DNA of 64,000 bases from JACKCR01 sp041390305 (lineage in GTDB: Bacteria; Eisenbacteria; RBG-16-71-46; CAIMUX01). How positions within the stretch are numbered: the stretch's first letter is position 1; each line of letters opens with the position of its first letter. The DNA lies in the NCBI GenBank assembly GCA_041390305.1, contig JAWKQE010000011.1, positions 122,837 to 186,836 on the forward strand, written 5' to 3'. The notes beneath the pieces are model-generated. The model made no database searches, had not been told where the DNA came from, and was given only the letters and a program-made list of their open reading frames with translations. Of the stretch, positions 9,489 to 18,365 are shown piece by piece. The position numbers were made by a program, and so were the translations under genes.

Positions 9489-10124
9489 CTACCTGCGGAG
9501 GACGACGAGACGCCCGACCTCGCTCGCGGGCCCGACCTGGACGCGATAGAAGTACGTTCCGGTGGGGACGGGGACTCCGCGCGAGTCCATGCCGTCCCAC
9601 TCCACTTCGTAGATGCCGAGCGGCTCGTGCGACTCCCACAGCTTCCGGATCTCACGTCCGGCCGGGTCGAGGATCATCACTCGGGTGGGTACTTCCGATC
9701 GGTGGGCGATCGTCGCCGGGACGACCCAGGAGATGGTCGTCTCGCCCTTCATCGGGTTCGGTGCGCCCTTCGTGCTCAGGTCCATTCCCCGCTTGGAGTC
9801 GATCTTGAAGTCGATCGGACCGAACGTCCGCTGGCCGCCTTCCGGCATCTCGACCACGATCCGGTACTGGTAGTACGCGTCGAGCTCGGCCTCGAGGTCG
9901 ACGTACGTGCAGCGCTCGGTGCAGCCCGTGATGTTGAACTCGAGCGTCTGGAAGGGGGCGTTCGGACCGTCCGCCCGCTGGACGGTGTACTGGAGGTAGG
10001 TCCCTTCGAGTTCGACCTGGACGATCTGCCCGTTGTAGGTCGCGTGGAGATCCTGGGCTCTGGCCATGCCCACGCTGGCCATCACCATCATCACCGCGAC
10101 GAGAGCGATCCGGGGGGTGTGCAT
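9489..10124 (-). CDS. secreted protein with FlgD/type IX-like C-terminal domain
   Basis: 211 residues. I chose ATG at 10122-10124 because it follows GGAGGC by a good distance and begins a signal peptide (IALVAVMMVMASVGMARAQ); the open frame upstream runs into the IS end and is not real. The N-terminal half is an Ig/fibronectin-like beta domain with one pair of cysteines (ITGCTERCTYVD). The C-terminal half has KGAPNPMKGETTI, then VEWDGMDSRGVPVPTGTYFYR and the end GRLVVLRR. This is the same C-terminal fold as in four other proteins here. Likely a surface or exported protein; function unknown. Confidence 0.75.
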   Translation of the reverse strand: MHTPRIALVAVMMVMASVGMARAQDLHATYNGQIVQVELEGTYLQYTVQRADGPNAPFQTLEFNITGCTERCTYVDLEAELDAYYQYRIVVEMPEGGQRTFGPIDFKIDSKRGMDLSTKGAPNPMKGETTISWVVPATIAHRSEVPTRVMILDPAGREIRKLWESHEPLGIYEVEWDGMDSRGVPVPTGTYFYRVQVGPASEVGRLVVLRR

Positions 10125-10255
10125 CGTGCCTCCTCTGGCCGTGTCCGCAGGCCCTCTGTCCCTGGTTTGGGTCCTGGGGTCCTCTACGTCTGTTTCAACG
10201 GGGATCGTGACCAATAGTGCCCGAAACGTCCCCGTGTGACCCGCTTTCTCTGAGA

Positions 10256-11542
10256 GTTGTGGTCGGGAGATTGCGGATTCTCTCCGTGCCGCTTCCCCCC
10301 ATGAACCTATCGCAATTCGTCGACCGCTCTGCGCCGGGGCTGTTGGCCTCAGAACGCGTACTTCAGCCCATGCGTCCGCTGGCCCTCCCCTAAGATCGGC
10401 GTGAACACCTTCCGTTCGTAGTATGCCTCCCAAGGTTTTGGCACTGACTGACGTTTTGGGAACAGCCGCCGCCTCAAGACTTCGAACCAGGTCAGCGGCC
10501 GGTTTGCGAGTCCGACCTTCATCGCCGTCGTCTCCCTCCCGTGCTTCTCTCGTCTTCGCTTGATGTAGTTCCGCCAGACCAGGAAGAACGACAGCCTCTC
10601 CAGGGCACCCATCCGCCGTTTCGAGAACGAGATCGTCTCCCTGCGGTGGTTGGCGTGACTGTGCCGGATTAGGAGATCGGCTAGGTTGACGGGGAAGAGC
10701 GGGTTCGCGTGGGTGCGTGCCTCCTTCGATGACGTCCGGTGGTGATCGATCCTCACCGCCGGCCGAGAACGCGAGACACGTTGGATGGCGCGCGGATAGG
10801 CGCGGTGCTCGTCACTGTGGAGCTCGAGCGGACCCGAACTCCGATCGACCAGAGTCTCGAGAAGATCCGCCATTCCGGTCTCCACCGCCTTGGGATCCGG
10901 CCGACCAAGTCGGTCCTCCAGTTCCTTCCGGATCACCTTCTGCCGTGGAGTCATCTTGCCCTTCCTACGAAGGGGACTGTCCGTGAACGCGTAGACGTAC
11001 CAGGAGTCCTGGCCCACCGCGAGGTTCACGTGGAAGGGGAAGTACTGGGAGTACTCGAAGGTCTCGAAGCCATCGACGACGACCGGCTCGTTGATCTCGA
11101 CCTTGGCGAGCTCTCGAGTCTGGTAGAGCAGGCAATGACGGCTGAGTCGGGACTGGTGGAGAGCGATCGTGGAGTGCGAGACCTTGCGGATGCGTGCGGC
11201 CTGCCTCAGTGCGGTCCCGTTCGAGAGAGTCTGTGCGACCTGGGCGAGGAGGCGTCTCTTCTGGAGCCAGTAGGTGGCGGAAAAGGTGCGTGTGGAGAAC
11301 CGCCTGCCACAGTGCCGGCAGCGGAAGCGTTGGAACCGTTTCTGATCAGACGGGCGCCTGAACCATCCGTCCCGGACCCAGTGCCAGCTCCGGTCCTGCG
11401 GCAAGTGGAAGGTGCACGTAGGGTTGGGGCAGAACGGTGGGCGACGCGGAGTGCGATTGGATCGGGGTGTCGGTCGGATGACGCTCATACCCCTGGCGGT
11501 GCGTCATCCGGGCCGACCGATCACCAATCTCCCTACCACAAC
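10256..11542 (-). mobile_element. complete insertion sequence with inverted ends
   Basis: 1287 bp. The left end GTTGTGGTCGGGAGATTG (10256-10273) and the right end (complement of 11525-11542, GTTGTGGTAGGGAGATTG) match at 17 of 18 bases, pointing inward. They flank one transposase gene. I could not find an obvious target duplication. A further copy of one end lies alone at 4129-4150. Confidence 0.8.
10349..11488 (-). CDS. DDE-type transposase with N-terminal zinc ribbon (IS1/IS1595-like, family not assigned)
   Basis: 379 residues, intact. The zinc ribbon is formed by CPNPTC (C20, C25) and CRHC (C57, C60), as in IS1-type and IS1595-type enzymes. A helix-turn-helix region follows (LSNGTALRQAARIRKVSHSTI). 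The catalytic core shows a first Asp in PVVVDGFETFEYS, a second in LHSDEHRAYPRAI and a Glu candidate in MGALERLSFFLVWRNYIKRR. The tail is basic. It fills most of the IS. Because it is complete and has both ends, the element may be active, but there is only one full copy here. Family placement needs a database search. Confidence 0.85.
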   Translation of the reverse strand: MSVIRPTPRSNRTPRRPPFCPNPTCTFHLPQDRSWHWVRDGWFRRPSDQKRFQRFRCRHCGRRFSTRTFSATYWLQKRRLLAQVAQTLSNGTALRQAARIRKVSHSTIALHQSRLSRHCLLYQTRELAKVEINEPVVVDGFETFEYSQYFPFHVNLAVGQDSWYVYAFTDSPLRRKGKMTPRQKVIRKELEDRLGRPDPKAVETGMADLLETLVDRSSGPLELHSDEHRAYPRAIQRVSRSRPAVRIDHHRTSSKEARTHANPLFPVNLADLLIRHSHANHRRETISFSKRRMGALERLSFFLVWRNYIKRRREKHGRETTAMKVGLANRPLTWFEVLRRRLFPKRQSVPKPWEAYYERKVFTPILGEGQRTHGLKYAF

Positions 11543-11677
11543 CCAAAACTTGACGGTTAACGACGGGGCGGCACGATCCGATCTTCCTTCCAGGGGCCTC
11601 CCACCAGAGGCGATTGCGTCCGTTCGCATGCGATCGGACTCGAGCTAGTCGTTATCAACCACCTGCAGGACATCATC

Positions 11678-13443
11678 TTGGCGCATTGGCTAGACCGACA
11701 TTCCGGGGTCGGGAGTAGGAAGGCGGACCGTACGCCCGCGACCGTCCTTTCCGGATCATCGCGTGGGCCCCGCTCGAAGTCCTTGCGTCAGCTCCTCCGA
11801 CTCGAAGCCCTCTGTCTCGGTCTGGTCGCCGTGCTCGTGCTGGCCCTGCCGGGATGCGGCCGTGCCCCGGACGGGACGACCGAGACGCCTCCCAAGTCCG
11901 AGCCCGCCCGCGGGGGCGTTCTCCGCGTGCTCCACGAGTCCGCGAAGGATCTCGATCCCCGCGTGATCGACGACATCTACGAGGGCACGGTGGCGAACCA
12001 GATCTTCGAGGGTTTGGTGCGTTACGACCCGTCCCTCGGCATCGCCCCGTCGCTCGCGGAGTCGTGGATCGTCGCGGATGGAGGGCTCCTCTACACGTTC
12101 CACCTGCGGGACGACGTCCACTTCCACGACGGCACGCCGCTCGAGGCATCGGGAGTCGTCGCGTCCCTCGAGAGGGTGCTGTCTCCGGAGCGCACCGGCG
12201 ACTGCATCGCCGAAACCTATCTCCTCCAGATCGAAGGTGCCGCCGCCTACCGGGCGGGACGGGCCGTGCATGTCACGGGGCTCCGTGCCCCGGACCCGAG
12301 CACCGTGGAGATCGAGCTGGAGGAACCTCTCAGCTTCTTCCTCGCCGCGCTGGCCATGGACCAGACGAGGATCGTGTCGACGGTCTCGCCGCCGGGGAAG
12401 GGAGCCGTTCCGATCGGAACCGGTCCGTTCGCCTACGTCGGGCGGCACAGCGATGGAGAGACGGAAGAGCTCGTGTTGCGGCGGAACACGGAGTACTGGG
12501 GAGAGCCCGCGTACCTCGACTCTCTCGTCTTCGTGAGTCATCTCGGTCAGACGCCCACGGACGAGGCGAAGATCTCCATGCTCCTTGCGGGGAAGGTCGA
12601 CGGGATCGACGTGGCGTCGCGACACATCTCGCACCTTCGGACGCTGGGCTATTTGATCTCGGCGACCCCGGAGCCACGATCAGCTTCGTCGGTGTGCAGA
12701 CCGAGACGCCACCCTCGAGGATGATGTTCGGGTGCGCCAGGCGATCGCGCACTCGTCTCGATCGGAACGGGTTCAACGGACCAGGGAGTCGGAGGTGGTT
12801 CCGCCACCGGCATCATCCCACCGGGCCTGCCCGGGCATCTGCCGTCGCCGCTCGCGCTGAGCTACGACCCGAAGTCGGGTGCGGCGGACCTGCTGGAGAG
12901 CGCGGGGTACGGGCCTGATCATCCGACGCCGACGATCCGGCTCTACACCTCGGGCGAGGGGCGGTCCTACGACTACCTGCGGGGACCGTTCCGGGAGATC
13001 CTGGCTGGATCGGCGTCTCCTCGAAGTCGAGACGATGGGATGGAACGATCTCGACCGCGCGATCCTCGCCGGTGACGCCCGCTCTTCCTCCTCGGCTGGC
13101 TCGCGGACGTTCCACGCGGACGGTTTCCTCTACGCGCTCTTCCACTCGAAGGCGCCGAACAACCTCTTCGCTACTCGGTCCCGCCTCGCTTGCTGGCTTC
13201 GAGGGCGCCCGCAAGATGATGCCGGGCCCGACCGGGTACAGATGTATCGCACGATCGAGGAGCGGATCCTGGATGACGTCGTGATCATCCCGCTCTACCA
13301 CGACCTCACGTGGCGTAGTGTGGAACCCGGACGTCGCCGGCGTGGACCTCGGTCCCTACGGCATGCCGACGCTCCGTTTCTCCCGGGTCTATCGGGTTCC
13401 GGCCTCTCCGAGTTCGGTCACCTTCGCGGAGGATCAGCCATGA
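11678..13443 (+). CDS. ABC-type peptide/nickel solute-binding lipoprotein (SBP family 5; frame-broken as assembled)
   Basis: Binds oligopeptides or similar ligands outside the cytoplasmic membrane. The N-terminus has a lipoprotein signal (LVAVLVLALPGC); the exact start is unclear (TTG 11678 or TTG 11783). Family signature: GVLRVLHESAKDLDPRVID, then IFEGLVRYDP, APSLAESW, FHLRDDVHFHDGTPLEA. Near 12665 the frame changes and continues as ATISFVGVQTETPP and LDRNGF, then YTSGEGRSYDYLRGPFREI, VETMGWNDLDRAILAGD, ALFHSKAPNNLF and IEERILDDVVIIPLYHDLTW. The last frame ends with a stop at 13441-13443, overlapping the ATG of the histidine kinase (ATGA). No permease or ATPase genes are adjacent, so it may act with the kinase as a sensor rather than in transport. 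Confidence 0.75.
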
Positions 13444-15500
13444 ACCTCGGAAGGATGCGCCTCTCGCACCGGTTCACCCTGGTCTTCTCCCTCATCGTGC
13501 TCGCGATGACGGGGATCCTCTTCGTGGCGATGGATCGCTACTTCCGGAGCACGCTCACGAGCAACGCGGAGCACCGTGCCTCCGGTTTGGGGCAGGCGCT
13601 CGCGACGGTGTCTCTCCCGCACCTCCTCCGCTACGACTACCTCACGGTGCAGCAGGTGGTGGACGGTGTCGTGGACGGTCGGGAAGTGCTCTACGCGATC
13701 GTCCTCGACAAGGAAGGGAAGGTCGCCGGATACAGCGGACAGCGGGATCGCCAGGGGCTGAGGCTCGACGACGGCGACACGCGTTCCTCGCTCGACGCGC
13801 ACACGCTGACTCTGAGGAGGCTGGACTGGAGCAACGGCCAACGGGAGTTGCCGGTGGTCGAAGCCGTTCCCGTCCACCCGCCGGGTGAGACGGTACGTTG
13901 GGGGACGGTGCGTCTCGGCCTCTCGCTGCAGACGGTGTCGCACCAGCTCTGGGTCACCCGCGTTCTGCTCGCCGTCATCGGCCTCGGCGGCGTGCTCGCG
14001 GCCACGCTCGCCTCACTCCTCATGGCGCGCAGGATCACGCAGCCGCTGAGCCGGCTCGTCGAGGCGACCGAGCGCCTGGAATCGGGGGAGTGGGACCCCG
14101 AGTTCCGTGTCGAGAACGAAGACGAGATCGGGGACCTGGCCCGCAAGTTCTCGAGAGCGGCCTCCTCCCTCGAGGATCAGACGCGGCGACTGCGTCAGGC
14201 CAAGGAAGAACTCACCGCGCTCAACGCGACGCTCGAGGAGAAGGTCGAACAGCGCACGGCGGAGCTCCACACGTCGCACGAGAAGTACCGGCTCCTGGTC
14301 GAAGGGAGCCCGGACGCCTTCTGTCTCCTCGACGGCGAGCGGTTCGTCTTCGTGAACCCGGCCTTCCTCGACATCTTCGGACGTGACGCGGAGGACGTGT
14401 CCGCACCGGACCTGACCTGGGACGAGATCCTCCACCCGAACTTCCTGGGACAGGCGAGAGCACGGTTCGAAGCGCTCGCGGCCGGAGCCCCTCCCTTCGC
14501 GGAGGAGTGGGTCGGTGTCTCCAAGCAGGGCCGGATGATCGACCTCGAAGTCCGCGGCCGTTGGGTTCCCTACGATGGACGTGAAGTCGTCGAGCTCGTC
14601 CTCGTCGACGTGACACAGAAGAAGACGCTGATCCAGCAGATCGTCCAGAACGAGCGGATGCGCGCGATGGGCGAGATGACCGCGATGGTGGCGCATCACT
14701 TCAACAACATCCTAGCCGTCATCCACGGTCGCGCTCAGCTCGTGCAGCGCAAGGTGCAGGATCCGCGGCTCGCGGACAGCCTCGAGGTGATCCAGTCCTC
14801 GGTGCTGAAGGCGGGGGAGATGGTGCGTCATCTCCAGGACTACTTCGGAGAACAGTTCGACCTCCGCTTCGTCGAGGTGGATGTCAACGCGCTCCTGGAG
14901 GACGTCGTGTTCTACCAGGAGCGGGTCTGGCGTTCCGCCCGTCCGCGCGAGGCGCCCCCGATCGAGGTCCACATGGAGCTCGAGACGATTCCGCCCGTCC
15001 GCGGCGCGGGGCCGTTGCTCCGGGACGCCTTCGGGCGGATCCTGGTCAACGCGGTGGAGGCGATGCCCGCCGGCGGAGACGTCTTCGTCCGTTCCAAGGC
15101 CGACGCGACCCACGTCACGGTCGAGATCGAGGACAGAGGCACGGGGATGGACAAGGAGACGCTCGCCCGCGCCTTCGATCCGTTCTTCTCGACGAAGGGA
15201 TCCTCGAGCCGTGGTCTCGGGCTCTCCGCGTCTCTCGGTATCCTCCAGCGGCACGAGGGACGGATCCGCCTCAAGAGCGAGCCCGCCGAGGGAACCACGG
15301 TGTCGATCGTCCTACCGATCGAGGCTCGGGTGTCCCGCATCGTCCCGTTCGGACGCGCGCCGGGAGTGCCGGAGGCGGCGTCCCAACCGACGTCCGGCTC
15401 CACGGCGGAGTCAGCCGCCGGAGGGAGCTCCGGCGATGGCACCGCGGGTGGGATCGGCACGATGTCCGAGCCAACGTCCTCGGGCGAGAACGGCGGCTAG
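13440..15500 (+). CDS. membrane sensor histidine kinase (periplasmic sensor-HAMP-PAS-kinase)
   Basis: 686 residues. A first membrane helix (FTLVFSLIVLAMTGILFVA) is followed by a periplasmic sensor of about 150 residues. The second helix is VLLAVIGLGGVLAATLASLLMA, then HAMP (RRITQPLSRLVEATERLESG) and a coiled coil (EELTALNATLEEKVEQRTAEL). A PAS domain covers about 285-400. The phosphoacceptor box is MVAHHFNNILAVIHG with H419. The ATPase domain has ILVNAVEAMPAGG (N box), IEDRGTGMD, FDPFFSTKGSSSRGLGLS and GTTVSIVLP. A low-complexity tail of about 60 residues follows. Its start overlaps the stop of the solute-binding protein gene, so the ligand may be presented by that protein. No response regulator is adjacent. 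The 3' end overlaps the convergent MATE gene by 90 bp. Confidence 0.9.
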   Translation: MNLGRMRLSHRFTLVFSLIVLAMTGILFVAMDRYFRSTLTSNAEHRASGLGQALATVSLPHLLRYDYLTVQQVVDGVVDGREVLYAIVLDKEGKVAGYSGQRDRQGLRLDDGDTRSSLDAHTLTLRRLDWSNGQRELPVVEAVPVHPPGETVRWGTVRLGLSLQTVSHQLWVTRVLLAVIGLGGVLAATLASLLMARRITQPLSRLVEATERLESGEWDPEFRVENEDEIGDLARKFSRAASSLEDQTRRLRQAKEELTALNATLEEKVEQRTAELHTSHEKYRLLVEGSPDAFCLLDGERFVFVNPAFLDIFGRDAEDVSAPDLTWDEILHPNFLGQARARFEALAAGAPPFAEEWVGVSKQGRMIDLEVRGRWVPYDGREVVELVLVDVTQKKTLIQQIVQNERMRAMGEMTAMVAHHFNNILAVIHGRAQLVQRKVQDPRLADSLEVIQSSVLKAGEMVRHLQDYFGEQFDLRFVEVDVNALLEDVVFYQERVWRSARPREAPPIEVHMELETIPPVRGAGPLLRDAFGRILVNAVEAMPAGGDVFVRSKADATHVTVEIEDRGTGMDKETLARAFDPFFSTKGSSSRGLGLSASLGILQRHEGRIRLKSEPAEGTTVSIVLPIEARVSRIVPFGRAPGVPEAASQPTSGSTAESAAGGSSGDGTAGGIGTMSEPTSSGENGG

Positions 15501-16823
15501 CCAGAGGCTCCGCAGCACGCACGTCAGCGTGATCATCCAGGCCAGTCCCGTGAGACCGAATCCGAGGTGGAGCGCCACCCAGGAAGCGAGCGGGACCCGC
15601 ATCGCGTGGACCAAGGCCGAAGCGACCGTGGGGACGAGCGTGTACCCGGCTCCCGCGAACACGCCGTACAGAGTCACCTCCACCGCCATGAAGCCCTGAC
15701 AGAGCGCGAGGATCCGCATGTAAGGCCCGGCGATGGCGAGGACGGCGGGGTCGTCCGTGAAGAGCGAGAAGATCTGGCGCCCGGCGACGAAGAAGAGCAG
15801 TCCGAAGACGGTGCCGACCCCGAACCCGATGGCGATGGTCCAGCGGGCACCGGTGCGGGTGCGGTCCACCCGGTTCGCGCCGAGGTTCTGGCCGACGAAC
15901 GAGGCCGCGGCGAGGGACAGACTCTCCGCGAGGATGTAGACGATCGACTCGAGACGGTTCCCCACACCGAGCACGGCGACCGCGTTGGTGTCGATCCGGG
16001 CGGCGACGCCCGCGAACCAGAGGTAGACGAACGCGTAGAGTGCCGCATTCATGGTGACCGGTAGACCGATCCGCACGATGGCGAGGAGCGTGGTCCGCTC
16101 GGGGAATGGGAGACGCAGGGTGCCGTAGCGCCCACGGAGGTGGAAGTAGAAGAGCGTCACGCCGATCGACTGCGAGAGCAGCGTGGCATAGGCCGCTCCC
16201 CGCACTCCGAGCGCGGGCAGGGGCCCGAGCCCGAGGATGAGCAGCGGGTCGAGCACGAGGTTCAGGGTGACGGAGATCGCGGTGATCCGGAGCGCCGTCT
16301 TCGTGTCCCCCCAGGCGCGGAGGACGGCGGCAAGGGTGGAGAGGAGGAGTGCCGGCACGGCCATGTAGAGCAGGGGACTCAGGTACTCGACGCCGAGTCG
16401 GGTGACTTCGGGCGTCGTGGCGAGGGCGCCGAAGAGGGCGCGGGGAGCGGTCGGGGCGAGCGCGATGAGGAGGAGTCCGAGGACCCAGGCGAACGACTGC
16501 GCCTGGCCCGCTGTCTTCCATGCCGCCGCCGGGCGTCCGGCTCCGACGTCTCTCGAAGCGAGGGCGACGACGCCGGACGAGAGGAGTTCGCCGATCCCTC
16601 CGAGGATCCAGGTCGCATAGACGCACGTCGAGACGGCGGCGAGCGCGTCGGCCCCGAGCCGTCCGACCCAGATCGCGTCCACGATGCTGAAGAGGGTCTG
16701 GAGGCTCATCGACAGGAGCACGGGCCAGGAGAGCCGGAGGAGGACCGGAAGGATCGCTCCTTCGGTGAGGAGCGGCGATCGGGGGCCGGTGTCTTGCGTG
16801 CTTCGCGAGGTCACAGAGTCCAA
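15411..16823 (-). CDS. MATE family multidrug/Na+ antiporter
   Basis: About 470 residues with twelve hydrophobic segments in two related halves. The first half has LRLSWPVLLSMSLQTLFSIVD and VGRLGADALAAVS, typical of MATE exporters; the second half has RIGLPVTMNAALYAF, NRLESIVYILAESLSLAAASFVGQNLGA and GYTLVPTVAS. I chose TTG at 16821-16823, which follows AGAGGA by six bases; GTG at 16814 is the alternative. The open frame continues far upstream on this strand but only as an antisense shadow of lpd. It probably exports cationic drugs or metabolites in exchange for H+ or Na+. It is divergent from the DHH gene. Confidence 0.88.
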   Translation of the reverse strand: MDSVTSRSTQDTGPRSPLLTEGAILPVLLRLSWPVLLSMSLQTLFSIVDAIWVGRLGADALAAVSTCVYATWILGGIGELLSSGVVALASRDVGAGRPAAAWKTAGQAQSFAWVLGLLLIALAPTAPRALFGALATTPEVTRLGVEYLSPLLYMAVPALLLSTLAAVLRAWGDTKTALRITAISVTLNLVLDPLLILGLGPLPALGVRGAAYATLLSQSIGVTLFYFHLRGRYGTLRLPFPERTTLLAIVRIGLPVTMNAALYAFVYLWFAGVAARIDTNAVAVLGVGNRLESIVYILAESLSLAAASFVGQNLGANRVDRTRTGARWTIAIGFGVGTVFGLLFFVAGRQIFSLFTDDPAVLAIAGPYMRILALCQGFMAVEVTLYGVFAGAGYTLVPTVASALVHAMRVPLASWVALHLGFGLTGLAWMITLTCVLRSLWLAAVLARGRWLGHRADPTRGAIAGAPSGG

Positions 16824-16949
16824 CGGGTTTCCTCTGAACGAGTTGCGAACCCCTTCCGTCCGACCGAGGGACGAGGCCCTGCCGCGTCCGTACCGCCCCG
16901 TTGCCGGTGGGGTGGAGGGCCGGTGAGCCAAATGACCGCCCGGAACTCC

Positions 16950-16979
16950 TTGACCCTTCGGAACGAGGATCCCTAGCAT
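16950..16979 (+). promoter_or_regulatory. candidate promoter for the DHH phosphoesterase
   Basis: TTGACC (16950-16955), 18-base spacer, TAGCAT (16974-16979), 40 bases before the start codon. Same -35 and spacing as the promoter at 8600. Confidence 0.5.
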
Positions 16980-17018
16980 CTCACGACTTTCGGCTAGTAG
17001 GGAGAGAGGAGACGCCCT

Positions 17019-18065
17019 TTGAGTTCGACCGCTACTACGGAGCGACGTCTCCGGCAGCTCGCCGAGGCGCTCGAGGGTAAGCGTCGACTTCTCATCCTCA
17101 CGCACGACAACCCGGACCCGGACTGCATCGCGAGCGGTTGGGCCCTCATGAAGGTCGTGCGCAAGGTGTCCGGTCTCAAGCCGGATCTGGCCTACGCCGG
17201 GATCATCGGGCGGGCCGAGAACCGGACGCTGGCCCGGGTCCTGCGCGTTCCGATCAGGCCGATCGAGACGGTGGACATCTCGGACTACGACGCCTTTGCC
17301 CTCGTCGATTCCCAGCCCGAGACGGGAAACAACTCCCTGCCGACAGGAACGCCCGCGACCATCGTCGTGGACCATCACCCGTGCCGGGACGCGACGCACG
17401 CGGTGCCGTTCTACGACGTCCGCGAAGACTACGGCGCGACGGCCACGATCCTCAGCGAGTACCTCGACGTCGCGGACGTGAAGGTGGAGAAGAAGCTCGC
17501 GACCGCGATGTTCTACGCCATCAAGACCGAGACGCTCAATCTGGGAAGAGAGGCGTCTCGCGCGGACGCGAAGGCGTTCTTCCGCTACTTCCCGATCATG
17601 GACAACGAGGCGCTGTCGAAGATCGAGAACCCGCCGATCTCCCGCGCCTACTTCCGCATGATCGACCAGGCGATCGAAGGGACGCACCTCTTCGGAGACG
17701 TCGCGATCACCCGGCTCGGCGAGGTCAACAACCCCGACATGGTCGCCCAGTTCGCCGACCTCATGGTCCGGATGGAGAAGATCCAGTGGGCCGTGACGAT
17801 GGGGCGCTACCGGAAGGACCTGCTCGTGAGCGCGCGGACCAACCTCCCGCTCGCGAACGCCGGACGCGTCATCCAGCAGGTGGTGGGGGCGGAGGGGAAG
17901 GCCGGCGGCCATGGGATGATGGCCGGCGGGAAGATCCCCGGCGGAGCCGAGACCGCGAAGCTCGCGAACGAACTCGAGAGGAAGATGAAGGGCCGGGCGC
18001 TCGAGCTCCTCGGAGTGAAGTCCCGGGGGGTGAGGCTGGTTCCGAATCGGCGCACCCGCTCCTGA
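17019..18065 (+). CDS. DHH/DHHA1 family phosphoesterase (NrnA-like)
   Basis: 348 residues, TTG start after GAGAGGAG. The DHH domain shows ILTHDNPDPDCIASGWAL (motif I, with P-D where most have G-D), AFALVDSQPETGN (motif II) and TIVVDHHPCRD (the DHH motif). A further segment, YGATATILSEYL, is usual in NrnA/PDE-type enzymes. The C-terminal DHHA1 domain has GGHGMMAGGKIPGG. Family members hydrolyse short oligoribonucleotides, pAp or cyclic-dinucleotide products. The exact substrate cannot be assigned. Unlinked by spacing to the lpd cluster 300 bp downstream. Confidence 0.85.
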   Translation: MSSTATTERRLRQLAEALEGKRRLLILTHDNPDPDCIASGWALMKVVRKVSGLKPDLAYAGIIGRAENRTLARVLRVPIRPIETVDISDYDAFALVDSQPETGNNSLPTGTPATIVVDHHPCRDATHAVPFYDVREDYGATATILSEYLDVADVKVEKKLATAMFYAIKTETLNLGREASRADAKAFFRYFPIMDNEALSKIENPPISRAYFRMIDQAIEGTHLFGDVAITRLGEVNNPDMVAQFADLMVRMEKIQWAVTMGRYRKDLLVSARTNLPLANAGRVIQQVVGAEGKAGGHGMMAGGKIPGGAETAKLANELERKMKGRALELLGVKSRGVRLVPNRRTRS

Positions 18066-18245
18066 TCGCTCTGTCTGGAACCCCTGGGCCTCCGAGGCAT
18101 CAGAGGCGGGAAGAGCCGGGACCGGTTTCTCGCTCGTCCGCGCAGTGTGTGATGCGACAACAGCTTCCTCACCTGCCCACACCTGGCCGCTGGGCGGTCT
18201 CTGTGGTAGATTGAGCAACTCGGTTTCAGTGGAGTCCCGACAGGA

Positions 18246-18352
18246 GGCGATCGCGTGTGGATCGCCCCGGCATGGATGGGACGCTGTCGGTGTGGCCGGA
18301 TCTGGGCACCCCGGCCGAAACGGACTTCGGGCCACGTCCGCGGGAGGCGGAC
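18246..18352 (+). promoter_or_regulatory. structured leader ahead of lpd
   Basis: The 300-bp gap 18066-18365 has no gene. It contains two good hairpins: GGCGATC/GATCGCC (18246-18252 with 18260-18266) and GTCCGC/GCGGAC (18336-18341 with 18347-18352). The second lies just before the GGCGGAGG ribosome-binding site and ATG at 18366, so it could affect translation. I do not recognise a known riboswitch. Confidence 0.35.
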
Positions 18353-18365
18353 GGGCGGAGGATCG

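Noticed and set aside
10125..10433. Upstream extension of the secreted protein at 9489-10124
   Set aside because: It runs through the IS end and has no signal peptide; the start at 10124 has a ribosome site and signal peptide.
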